Below, piece by piece: positions 5,594 to 13,511 of a stretch of DNA of 18,724 nt. Location of the stretch: contig CAYZUC010000053.1 of the NCBI GenBank assembly GCA_964481705.1, forward strand, positions 1 to 18,724, in the 5' to 3' direction. Source of the stretch: CAYZUC01 sp964481705 (GTDB lineage Bacteria > Bacillota > Clostridia > Lachnospirales > Lachnospiraceae). The notes under the pieces were generated by a model, which saw nothing but the letters and a program-made list of their open reading frames with translations, was not told where the DNA came from and made no database searches. A program made the position numbers and the translations under genes. The number at the start of each line of letters is the position of its first letter. Positions within the stretch are counted from its first letter, which is position 1.

Positions 5594-8302
5594 TTTCACA
5601 AGCTTTTCTTTTTCTCCACTACCATTGGTGCTAAGTCGTAATAAAGGAATACCGTACATTTCCAAAATATGATTTTTCCTGACATCTCTTTCAGCCTGTA
5701 GGGTTCCATGTTTATGAAAATCATAGCCATCTACTTCAATCGCGAGTATTGGTTGTTTGCTTACTCTGTTAAATATCAAAAAATCTACATGTGTTGCCGG
5801 ATTCATAACATACTTACACTCTTCTTCATTAAGTAGTTTTAAATCTCTAATCAACATATTGAGGGGAAAATGGCATACAGTTTCCAATGTTGTTAGATTT
5901 TCTTCTAACATAATATCTGAAATCATGGCATATATCAGATTCTCAGAATCATATTCAGATATTTTTTTATGAGCGTGTAAATACTCTTTCCTAGCCATTG
6001 TATACTGCCTATACAAATAATCAAATACAGAGTATATCTGGCTTTCAACAATTTCAAAATTATGATACTGGATATATGATATTAGATCACAGATATTTCC
6101 GTCCGAGCGTTGTTCATTTCCTGAGACTACAAGCATTAATCTTTTCTTTGCCCTGGACACCGCTACATTCAAAAGATAAGGATCATCAACAAAATCGGAT
6201 ATTTGGTCATCCACTGTAGAAATAATAATATTGTCTTTTTCCCTTCCTTGAAACTTATGTACCGTGTCTACCTCAATATCCAAAACGTCTTGTTTCAGAG
6301 CCGTCACTTGATCCCTATAGGGTGCAATAATACCTGTTTCTTGTTTATTTTGAATATACTGGGGAATAATCTCATTCTTTATAACATCAATCTGACGTTG
6401 ACTATAGTGTCCTCTTGTATGGCTACCGGAGGCCGTCTTAATGACCTTCAAGACATCCGTTTCACCGTTGTCTCTGGTCATAATAACTAATTCTCCATTA
6501 TAGAATTTCTGATTGCAAAAATCGATAATCTTAGGATGGCATCTATAGTGTTCACGTAACAGAGTCTGTGGAACTTCCGGTACTACCTTCAAAACTGATT
6601 GTAAAAAACTATTGGAATACTGATACCCCTCTGCAATCTTATAAGATTGAAAAACAACCTCTGCCCTTTGTTTAACATCCTGTGGAACTACATTAGGTAA
6701 TTGTTTTGTGTCACCTACTATTATTGCATTTCTTGCACACGATAAAGCCAGCGCACCTGTTGCAATATCCACTTGAGAAGCTTCGTCCATAATAAGATAA
6801 TCAAAAACCATATCCTTACCAAGGCTCGTTTTGGATGAGAATGTAGTGCTTAATACGATAGGATATTCATCTATGACTTTCCAAGGATTTTTCCACAGAT
6901 CCTGCTCGCTTAACTTCTGTCTTTTTCTTCCTTGGTATTTAACAGCAAGCATATCTTTAAGTAGCAGCATAGATTCCTCACACATTCTCTGCATCAAATT
7001 ACTATTTGATTTGTCCAGAAAATCTGACAGGGCAGACAATTCATCACATAGTTCTTTTAATCTGTATTGATAAAAAAACCACTGGAAAGTAGTAATAATC
7101 TCTGAAATATTCTTTTTGTAAAATCTCTTTCCCCCAATTCCATATTGAACGTAGTTTTTTAGTTTAAACCATAAGTGAATAGGTTTACCAGAATCTGCAT
7201 ATCCCTGACAAGTCTGCCACAATTTCATTAATTCTTCGGATTTTATCCTGTTCTTTAATTCCATATCATAAACTGTTACATTTGTCTCACCCAAATACTC
7301 CTTAAAATACTTCATTTCAAGTTCCAAATCATTCAATTCTTGCTTTCGTATAGCTCTTCGTTCTTCATAATCGAAAATTTTCTTCAGATTTTCCGACTTG
7401 TCTTTTATGCTTTCTAAAGATATAACATTATCTCCCGATAATTTCCATTCTGTTAAATCCGGATATTTGTCTGCTTGATCTTGAACAAACTTCTTCTTCT
7501 TATCACTTCTTCCTAAGGCAGCTACCAGAAATCCCAATCCATACTTAGGTGATGCAAGTTTCTCAAAAACATTTTCTATTGCAGAGTTATTATTAGATAC
7601 TACCTGCACTGTTTTTCCTTGCATCAAGATGTTAGCAATGATATTAAGTATGGTTTGTGTTTTACCGGTTCCCGGAGGACCCTGGATTACACTCAATTGA
7701 TTTTCCATTGCTCTTTTCACAGCAAGATATTGACTGTTGTTGCATCCAAAAGGGAAAACGGGAATATATTCCTTTCGGCCCGGTTTTATTACTTTATGGA
7801 TTCCCAGATATCTTGACAACACAATATCACTGCCAACAAATCCGATTGTATCATATCGTTTAGGCAATAATCTCTCGTTATCTTCTGGAATTCGAATATC
7901 ACTTAATTTTGCTATTTCTTTCAAGTAGGAAAACACATTTTTTGCATAAAGATTTAAGAGACAGGATTCTTCAATCACCAAATCACGTACGTTGTAATCA
8001 CCTTCTGTTCCGTTTTCAAAAATGAGATGCCAATATCGTTCGTTCTCATCAGAAAATTCATAAATTTCTTCTACATGATGAAATTGTTGATTACCACGAC
8101 TGATTTTATATTTTCTCGAATCCAATAGGACAGGATCCTTTAGATATCTCACATTCAGATAATGATATGAATATACCTTTCCACTTCGATAAGAAATATC
8201 CCACTTATTAGTTATACTATTATAGTCACATGATTGTGCCGATGATGTTTTTATCTCACCATTTGCAATAAGCATATATTTTCTTGTGTTCAACCAATTC
8301 AC
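5573..8302 (-). CDS. SF1 (Dna2/Upf1-type) helicase with C-terminal nuclease-like domain
   Basis: This 909-residue protein is a superfamily 1 helicase of the AAA_11/AAA_12 kind. Motifs are Walker A GPPGTGKT (208-215), Walker B MDEASQVD (505-512), GDTKQLP (530-536), LLREHYRCHP (581-590), VDTVHKFQGREKD (678-690) and NVAVSRAKKRL (712-722). A helical, charged insertion fills about 270-470 between the Walker motifs. The C-terminus (about 836-909) resembles DUF2726/DUF559-type PD-(D/E)XK-like nucleases, with Asp840, Glu856-x-Asp858 in AIEVDG, and a GIPLLRL strand. The N-terminal 190 residues are unassigned. Fusions of this kind occur in defence-associated helicases, but a repair role is equally possible. 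Hand counts of three sample lines give 27-32% G+C, against 48-53% in two lines of panT and coaBC, suggesting acquisition. The start is uncertain: GTG at 8302 has AAGG directly abutting, TTG at 8296 has better spacing, and ATG lies at 8275. It is 37 bases after the PHP gene. Confidence 0.82.
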   Translation of the reverse strand: MNWLNTRKYMLIANGEIKTSSAQSCDYNSITNKWDISYRSGKVYSYHYLNVRYLKDPVLLDSRKYKISRGNQQFHHVEEIYEFSDENERYWHLIFENGTEGDYNVRDLVIEESCLLNLYAKNVFSYLKEIAKLSDIRIPEDNERLLPKRYDTIGFVGSDIVLSRYLGIHKVIKPGRKEYIPVFPFGCNNSQYLAVKRAMENQLSVIQGPPGTGKTQTILNIIANILMQGKTVQVVSNNNSAIENVFEKLASPKYGLGFLVAALGRSDKKKKFVQDQADKYPDLTEWKLSGDNVISLESIKDKSENLKKIFDYEERRAIRKQELNDLELEMKYFKEYLGETNVTVYDMELKNRIKSEELMKLWQTCQGYADSGKPIHLWFKLKNYVQYGIGGKRFYKKNISEIITTFQWFFYQYRLKELCDELSALSDFLDKSNSNLMQRMCEESMLLLKDMLAVKYQGRKRQKLSEQDLWKNPWKVIDEYPIVLSTTFSSKTSLGKDMVFDYLIMDEASQVDIATGALALSCARNAIIVGDTKQLPNVVPQDVKQRAEVVFQSYKIAEGYQYSNSFLQSVLKVVPEVPQTLLREHYRCHPKIIDFCNQKFYNGELVIMTRDNGETDVLKVIKTASGSHTRGHYSQRQIDVIKNEIIPQYIQNKQETGIIAPYRDQVTALKQDVLDIEVDTVHKFQGREKDNIIISTVDDQISDFVDDPYLLNVAVSRAKKRLMLVVSGNEQRSDGNICDLISYIQYHNFEIVESQIYSVFDYLYRQYTMARKEYLHAHKKISEYDSENLIYAMISDIMLEENLTTLETVCHFPLNMLIRDLKLLNEEECKYVMNPATHVDFLIFNRVSKQPILAIEVDGYDFHKHGTLQAERDVRKNHILEMYGIPLLRLSTNGSGEKEKLVKSLNMHL

Positions 8303-8339
8303 CCTTAACTATACTCATTTATACTTCTCTATTTACTGT

Positions 8340-9128
8340 TTACTTTCTCCTTACATACCCTCTGTGCTTCAACGCCATACGTCTGCTTGGCTTACGAACC
8401 AACCCGGAAAATCGATTATACACCCAAAAAGACTGTACCAGTACGTTGTTCCAGATACCAATCTTTTCTTTCACAGTTCCCCGGTAGTACTGCCCACCAC
8501 AGTCTGTCTTTCCTCCACGTTTAATAAAATTGATCAACGTCGATTCCCGATCTATATAGTCTGGAAGCTCCGTATAAGCAAGACCAATGCATTCTCTTTT
8601 ATGAGCATCACTTCCCCCGAAGCCTGCCTTATGATACTTTGCTGCCAGATACTTCGCCTCTGCATTGCTCTCAAGTGACTCACAAGCATTAAAGACCTCG
8701 AGAAAATCAAACTTCAGCATCGTGGAAGACTTATTGCGCCTTTTCTTTGTATTGATGAAGCTCAAATAACGCTCTCCACACGGATGTGCCGGGCCCAAAA
8801 TCCCACCATATCGATGAACAATTTCAATTAAAAGAGCCACCGGTAATCCCCGTAGCTCTAAAATCCCGACTTTAAATCTTTCTGGCATAATAACCAGAAT
8901 ATGACCTGCGTCTATGGTATCATATTCAATTCCCTTTAAAACGACAAAATCCTGATACGACTTTCCTTTAATCGTATCTCTCCATTCACGATATCCATCA
9001 TAGGAATTGTGATCGGAAATCAGCATGCCATGAAAGCCCTTTTCTTTAAGTATCGAAATGTACTCTTCGATTGGTACTTTTCCATCCAGAGAACCCTCTT
9101 TGGTATGACAATGCATGTCAAATCTCAT
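8340..9128 (-). CDS. PHP-domain metal-dependent phosphoesterase
   Basis: The 262-residue protein has the PHP fold metal ligands in order: HCH (His6, His8), SDH (Asp39-His40), IEYD (Glu68), His76, AHPCG (His115) and GSDAH (Asp174, His176). These match the TrpH/COG0613-type phosphoesterases, known to hydrolyse nucleoside phosphates, small phosphoesters or oligonucleotide ends; the substrate here is unknown. The C-terminal 50 residues are basic (ending RRMALKHRGYVRRK) and extend beyond the usual PHP core. The ATG immediately follows the TAG stop of the response regulator, and an AGAGG lies eight bases upstream, so translation is probably coupled. The pairing with a receiver-only regulator suggests a shared role, but that is inference. 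Confidence 0.83.
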   Translation of the reverse strand: MRFDMHCHTKEGSLDGKVPIEEYISILKEKGFHGMLISDHNSYDGYREWRDTIKGKSYQDFVVLKGIEYDTIDAGHILVIMPERFKVGILELRGLPVALLIEIVHRYGGILGPAHPCGERYLSFINTKKRRNKSSTMLKFDFLEVFNACESLESNAEAKYLAAKYHKAGFGGSDAHKRECIGLAYTELPDYIDRESTLINFIKRGGKTDCGGQYYRGTVKEKIGIWNNVLVQSFWVYNRFSGLVRKPSRRMALKHRGYVRRK

Positions 9129-9860
9129 CTACATGACCTCTTTTATTTTTTCCAATAATTCAGGTTTCGAAACAGGTTTTACAAGATAGCCTTGAGGCTT
9201 CAATGCCAGACATTCCATAACCATCTGCTTGTCTGTCACACCTGTAAGAAAGATAATCGGGATATCTTTGGTTGATTCTTTACTACGAATCAATTGGAAG
9301 GTAGTCGCTCCATCCCACTCAGGCATGAGGTAATCCAAAATGATGACATCTGGAATCTGCTTTTCCATAAACTTCATGGCAAGCTTTCCGGACTTCACAG
9401 TCGTTACACCATAATCATCCTCAAGATAGCTGCGCATCAAACGCAAAAAAACCGGATCATCGTCAATCAACAGAATCTCACGATTTGAAGTATCCTCAAC
9501 ACTTGCAAGCTTTTCTATTGCTAATCTGGTCTCTGTTCTAGTTGCTGATGCATTCAAAGCCATGTCTGCACCCGGGTGAACATTATGCTCAAAAATCTCA
9601 CGGTCAGACTCATCACCAATAACCAAAAGCGGAATATCCTGATAAGCAGGATCCTCGCGCAAATCCATAACACCAAATAACCTCTGTCGGTTAACACCTT
9701 CAATATATACAACGATACAATCCGGTCGAAAACTCTTATTAAGTTTAATCAACGTACCACTATTTAACAGATAGCTCTCAACATCAAACTTGGTATCGAT
9801 GATGTGCTCAATGTCGGTGAGCGCCTGCGTCTTTGTCGCTAAAATCAGTACTTTTAACAT
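9129..9860 (-). CDS. Two-receiver response regulator without output domain
   Basis: The 243-residue protein carries two receiver-like domains. The C-terminal one (about 127-243) is complete: ILLIDDDP (Asp133-135 acidic cluster), phospho-acceptor Asp176 in IILDYLMPEWDG, Thr206 in FLTG, and Lys228 in VKP. The N-terminal one (1-118) keeps the fold pattern (MLKVLILAT, then IVVYIEG, then IPLLVIGDES) but lacks the acidic pair and has no Asp at the acceptor strand, with Glu54 instead. It is probably a pseudoreceiver. No DNA-binding, cyclase or other output domain follows. I chose the ATG at 9860, which has AAAGGTG six bases upstream, over a longer start at 9902 that would overlap the promoter. No histidine kinase is in the window. 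It is translationally coupled to the PHP gene. Confidence 0.83.
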   Translation of the reverse strand: MLKVLILATKTQALTDIEHIIDTKFDVESYLLNSGTLIKLNKSFRPDCIVVYIEGVNRQRLFGVMDLREDPAYQDIPLLVIGDESDREIFEHNVHPGADMALNASATRTETRLAIEKLASVEDTSNREILLIDDDPVFLRLMRSYLEDDYGVTTVKSGKLAMKFMEKQIPDVIILDYLMPEWDGATTFQLIRSKESTKDIPIIFLTGVTDKQMVMECLALKPQGYLVKPVSKPELLEKIKEVM

Positions 9861-9888
9861 GTTTATCACCTTTATTCGTAATATAAAC

Positions 9889-9917
9889 ATTTTAGCATAC
9901 AATATTCATAAGTTCAA
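9889..9917 (-). promoter_or_regulatory. Sigma-A promoter for the response regulator-PHP unit
   Basis: On the minus strand TTGAAC (9912-9917) and TAAAAT (9889-9894) are separated by 17 bases, with TGC just before the -10 as an extended element. The start would fall near 9882, about 22 bases before the ATG at 9860. The promoter sits directly downstream of the 9920-9957 hairpin. It may also serve the PHP gene and, by read-through, the helicase. Confidence 0.6.
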
Positions 9918-9919
9918 GT

Positions 9920-9957
9920 ATGGGAGCTTATGGTTCGTATCTTCCATAGGCTCCCAT
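9920..9957 (-). terminator. Strong 14-bp hairpin after the symporter gene (possible terminator)
   Basis: ATGGGAGCTTATGG (9920-9933) pairs along its full length with CCATAGGCTCCCAT (9944-9957), with a single position off strict complementarity that forms a U-G wobble in one of the two transcripts, around a 10-base loop. It lies 47 bases after the symporter stop and two bases before the -35 of the next promoter. No clear T-run follows on the minus strand (ACTTGAAC) or on the plus strand, so it is not a textbook intrinsic terminator. It could instead be a transcript-stabilising hairpin or an operator-like palindrome. The hairpin itself is certain; the role is not. Confidence 0.5.
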
Positions 9958-10004
9958 GCTAATCATTTCTGTAAAAATTAAATCTTTATGAACAGTAAAT
10001 CTAA

Positions 10005-11543
10005 CTACTGATCTTCTTCCTCAGGCAAAGCAAAATGTTGTTCTACCAGATGTTTTTCTTTGAAGCAATTGAATACAAAATCAATTTCACCTTGTTCCAT
10101 CTTCGGTGACAAGAAACTTACAATCGGAACTATAATCAGTCCACCAATCATAGCAACTGCACCTGCATTGATTGGAGATGCAATAAACTGAAAGAAGAGA
10201 TTGGATACCGTAATACCAACGCCAAAAATAAAGCTTGCCCACACGGCTGCTCTTGTAACGCCTTTCCAATATAATCCATATAGGAACGGTGCCAGAAATG
10301 CTCCGGCAAGTGCTCCCCACGAAATACCCATGAGCTGTGCAATAAATGTAGGTGGTTTAATTGCCATAACAACAGAAACGACTACAAAAACAACCAAAAA
10401 GATTCTCATACATAACAGCTGCTTTTTATCAGTCATATCTTTTACTATATTATCCTTGATTAAATCAAGTGTTAAGGTCGAGCTTGAGGTAAGAACCAAG
10501 GAAGACAGTGTCGACATCGATGCTGAGAGCACCAGCATAATTACAACACCAACCAAAATATCCGGAAGAGAGGATAACATGCTGGGAATAATAGCATCAT
10601 AGATTACGCTGCCATCCTCTTTATGAATAGCCGCTGTATCAAACAATCTTCCAAAGCCGCCAAGGAAGTAACATCCGCCTGCTACAACAATGGCAAAGAA
10701 GGTCGAAATGATGGTTCCTGACTGTACGGACTTCTCGTCCTTAATTGCATAAAACTTCTGAATCATCTGTGGTAGTCCCCAAGTACCAAGAGAAGTTAAA
10801 ATGATAACTCCAAATAAGTTAATCGGATCGGGTCCAAAAAAGGATGTAAATGCGCCCTGCTGTCCCATTGTAACCGGAATATCGCTTGGAATCTCAGCGA
10901 GCTTACGAATCGCTTCGATAAATCCACCCTGACCGTTTAATACTGCCAGTACAACTGCTGTAATACCGCCCAGCATAATAATTCCTTGAATAAAATCATT
11001 GATGGCAGTTGCCATATAGCCACCCAAAAGTACGTAAACACAGGTAAGCGCTGCCATCGCAATAACGCATACAACATAGGGGATATCAAAGGCCATTCCA
11101 AATAATCTGGATAAACCATTATAAACCGATGCAGTATACGGGATTAAAAAGATAAAAGAAATGAGAGAAGCCACAATTCTTAAAGATTTACTATGGTAAC
11201 GTTTACCAAAGTAATCCGGCATTGTCTTAGCATCAAAATGTTTACTCATAATCCGCGTTCTTCTGCCAAGTACAACCCACGCCAAAAGAGAACCCAAAAA
11301 AGCATTCCCAATTCCAATCCAGGTAGATGCTACTCCATACTTGAACCCGAACTGTCCTGCATATCCGACAAATACAACTGCGGAAAAATAGGAAGTTCCA
11401 TATGCAAAAGCTGTCAGCCATGGACCTACTGTCCTACCTCCCAATACAAAATCATTAACATTTGTTGCGTGCTTTCTGGAGTATAAACCCACAAGAATCA
11501 TAATACCAAAGAATACTACCAGTAATAATATCTTAACTAACAC
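10005..11543 (-). CDS. Sodium/solute symporter family (SSS) protein
   Basis: The 512-residue protein has about 13 hydrophobic segments and fits the SSS family (PutP, PanF, SglT). Family features are NDFVLGGRTVGPW near the N-terminus (30-42), GGYMATAINDFIQG (174-187), GLPQMIQKFYAIK (256-268), and the Ser/Thr-rich ASMSTLSSLVLTSSSTLTLDL helix at 341-361, which corresponds to the sodium-site helix of PutP. The solute cannot be assigned from sequence; proline-like or organic acid substrates are possible. Start is a GTG at 11543 with GGGGG eight bases upstream. It is monocistronic between its own promoter and the hairpin at 9920-9957. It is not near the pantothenate genes, so I do not call it panF. 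Confidence 0.86.
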   Translation of the reverse strand: MLVKILLLVVFFGIMILVGLYSRKHATNVNDFVLGGRTVGPWLTAFAYGTSYFSAVVFVGYAGQFGFKYGVASTWIGIGNAFLGSLLAWVVLGRRTRIMSKHFDAKTMPDYFGKRYHSKSLRIVASLISFIFLIPYTASVYNGLSRLFGMAFDIPYVVCVIAMAALTCVYVLLGGYMATAINDFIQGIIMLGGITAVVLAVLNGQGGFIEAIRKLAEIPSDIPVTMGQQGAFTSFFGPDPINLFGVIILTSLGTWGLPQMIQKFYAIKDEKSVQSGTIISTFFAIVVAGGCYFLGGFGRLFDTAAIHKEDGSVIYDAIIPSMLSSLPDILVGVVIMLVLSASMSTLSSLVLTSSSTLTLDLIKDNIVKDMTDKKQLLCMRIFLVVFVVVSVVMAIKPPTFIAQLMGISWGALAGAFLAPFLYGLYWKGVTRAAVWASFIFGVGITVSNLFFQFIASPINAGAVAMIGGLIIVPIVSFLSPKMEQGEIDFVFNCFKEKHLVEQHFALPEEEDQ

Positions 11544-11626
11544 AATCTGTTCCCCCGTCCTTTATCATTGTTTTTTAGGTTAATGCGCCAACGCTTTAGT
11601 TTTTTACAGTTTAACGCAATGAAGTT

Positions 11627-11655
11627 ATTATAATTGATATATCGTAAAAAATCAA
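11627..11655 (-). promoter_or_regulatory. Sigma-A promoter for the symporter gene
   Basis: On the minus strand TTGATT (11650-11655) and a perfect TATAAT (11627-11632) are separated by 17 bases. Transcription would start near 11620, giving a leader of about 76 bases that contains short GC islands (11586-11594 and 11612-11617) but no recognised riboswitch. It is divergent from the promoter of the sulfatase gene. Confidence 0.6.
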
Positions 11656-11698
11656 CCCCATTTTTCAAAAATCTTTGGAAAACTATGATTGAAAAAAC

Positions 11699-11727
11699 TT
11701 GACAGTTTCGCCATATCCCACTAGAAT
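11699..11727 (+). promoter_or_regulatory. Strong sigma-A promoter for the LtaS-like/YfhO-like operon
   Basis: A perfect TTGACA (11699-11704) and TAGAAT (11722-11727, five of six) are separated by 17 bases. A-rich tracts (11667-11697) lie upstream and may act as an UP element. The start would be near 11734, so the leader before the ATG at 11752 is only about 18 bases and consists mainly of the GAGAGAG ribosome site. Confidence 0.7.
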
Positions 11728-11751
11728 GCTTTTGAAGAGAGAGTGAAAAAA

Positions 11752-13494
11752 ATGAAAAAATTTATCCGTTTAATAAATATGGGAAAGTCATATATTTGGA
11801 TGATTCTTTGTCCGATTTTGACTTTTTACCTATTTGAATGGTACACACATGTACCTCTTACCACCATGCGTTTTTCCATTCAGTTCATGAATATCATCTT
11901 ATTTGAATTCATCGCGTTACTTCTGTTTTTTTTATTTCGACGCGCAAATACAGCATTAATAATAGAAAGTACTATATTTTGCTTATGGGGGATTGCTAAT
12001 TATTTTATCATCAGTTTCCGTTCTGCTCCTATCATGCCATGGGATATTTTTGCTATTAAGACTGCGGCTTCTGTTGCAGATAATTATCAATACAAGGTAG
12101 ATACTCCTTTTGTGATTCTGACCATTCTTTTCCTATTATTAATAGTATCCGAATTTTTTATCAAGTTCCGATACTCAAAGAGATTATTATGGAATGTCAG
12201 TATCCCCATGATTTGTATTCTGTACTTTGTCAGTTTTACTACCATCCTCCATCAGGAGGAGAACATGCCAAAGCTTCATTTATACGATAAGCTTTTTACG
12301 CCCACTGTTATGTGTAAAAGGGACGGAACAGCTATTGCTTTCCTTATGGAATTGAAGTATCTGACCGTCGAAAAGCCTGCTCATTATCAGAAGCAGAAGG
12401 CAGAAGAGCTCTTACGCTCATATGATACCGATTTTGACATAGATTCTGTATCCGGTCCAAATATTATCGTCATTATGAATGAAGCCTTTTCTGATCCGGC
12501 AATTCTGGGGGATTTTACTACCAATCAGGATTATATGCCCTTTTTTCATAATTTGATGAATCATGCAGATAATACGCAAAGCGGATATTTAAGCGTATCC
12601 ATTCTTGGTGGAAATACTCCTAATACGGAATTTGAATTTCTAACAGGTAATTCACTTGCTTTTCTCCCTCAAGGAAGCATTCCGTACCAACAGTATGTAA
12701 AAAAGCCAATTACTAACCTCTCTTCTTATCTGAGTAAAATGGGGTACACAACAGCTGCTATGCATCCTTATTACAGTACGGGCTGGGATCGCCATCTTGT
12801 TTATCCTCTTTTCGGGTTTGAGCAGATTTCTTTTCTGGATGACTTTAAAAATCCCGAACTCATACGTAAGTATGTCAGTGACAAATCCGCATTCGATAAG
12901 ATCAAGGAGACCTTTGAGCAAAAAGAAGCCGGAAAACCGCTATTTCTCTTTGAGGTTACTATGCAGAATCATTCCTCGTATACCGATGAGTTTCCCAACT
13001 TCAAACCGGATGTTCATGTACAGGATAAACCATCAAAGGTTCTCGACAACTATTTGTCCCTGCTTCGCTTATCCGATCAGTCGTTTGAAGAGCTTATTCA
13101 TTATTTTGAAGGAACAGAGGAGAATACCATTGTTGTCATGTTTGGTGACCATCAGCCTACGGACTCCGTTGTAAGCTCAATTACCAAAGGATCAGAGACT
13201 GATGTTGCAGACCGTTACCGTGTCCCGGTTGTGATTTGGTCAAATTACGATATTGAAGAACGAAACGATATAAATACCAGTGCAAACTTTCTTTCCGTTG
13301 ATGTATTAAAGGCAGCCGGGATTCCGATTCATGGCTACTATTCCTATCTGCAGGAGCTGCAGCAGGAATATCCGATTATATCTCCTATCGAGGTACAGAA
13401 AGCAGATGGAACCGTAACAAGTGTGAAGGAAATTAAGGAAGAACTAAATACGTATCAAACTCTTCAGTATTATGAACTAATGGACAATAATTAG
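11752..13494 (+). CDS. LtaS-like membrane sulfatase (lipoteichoic acid synthase family)
   Basis: The 580-residue protein has about five membrane helices in residues 15-165 followed by an extracellular sulfatase/alkaline-phosphatase-fold domain (about 235-545). Active-site features parallel LtaS: metal Glu244 in IIVIMNEAFSD, nucleophile Thr289 in GGNTPNTEF, Trp345 and Arg347 in STGWDR, TMQNHSSY with His407, and Asp466-His467 in MFGDHQP. LtaS enzymes transfer glycerol phosphate from phosphatidylglycerol to build a lipid-anchored polymer; relatives instead prime that polymer or transfer phosphoglycerol to other glycans. I chose the ATG at 11752 over the GTG at 11743 because GAGAGAG is properly spaced from it. 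The yfhO-like gene follows by 17 bases. Whether this is the main LTA synthase or a side-chain phosphoglycerol transferase is unclear. Confidence 0.85.
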   Translation: MKKFIRLINMGKSYIWMILCPILTFYLFEWYTHVPLTTMRFSIQFMNIILFEFIALLLFFLFRRANTALIIESTIFCLWGIANYFIISFRSAPIMPWDIFAIKTAASVADNYQYKVDTPFVILTILFLLLIVSEFFIKFRYSKRLLWNVSIPMICILYFVSFTTILHQEENMPKLHLYDKLFTPTVMCKRDGTAIAFLMELKYLTVEKPAHYQKQKAEELLRSYDTDFDIDSVSGPNIIVIMNEAFSDPAILGDFTTNQDYMPFFHNLMNHADNTQSGYLSVSILGGNTPNTEFEFLTGNSLAFLPQGSIPYQQYVKKPITNLSSYLSKMGYTTAAMHPYYSTGWDRHLVYPLFGFEQISFLDDFKNPELIRKYVSDKSAFDKIKETFEQKEAGKPLFLFEVTMQNHSSYTDEFPNFKPDVHVQDKPSKVLDNYLSLLRLSDQSFEELIHYFEGTEENTIVVMFGDHQPTDSVVSSITKGSETDVADRYRVPVVIWSNYDIEERNDINTSANFLSVDVLKAAGIPIHGYYSYLQELQQEYPIISPIEVQKADGTVTSVKEIKEELNTYQTLQYYELMDNN

Positions 13495-13511
13495 AAAACA
13501 GGGGTTTCATC

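Noticed and set aside
8286..8678. 130-codon plus-strand frame opposite the PHP gene
   Set aside because: It is antisense to a gene with all PHP metal ligands and shows no domain of its own.
10005..11543. Symporter as a sodium/pantothenate symporter (PanF)
   Set aside because: It has general SSS motifs only and lies outside the CoA gene cluster, which already has a likely pantothenate transporter.
12797..13174. 125-codon alternative frame inside the LtaS-like gene
   Set aside because: It overlaps the conserved sulfatase core in another frame and has no ribosome site.
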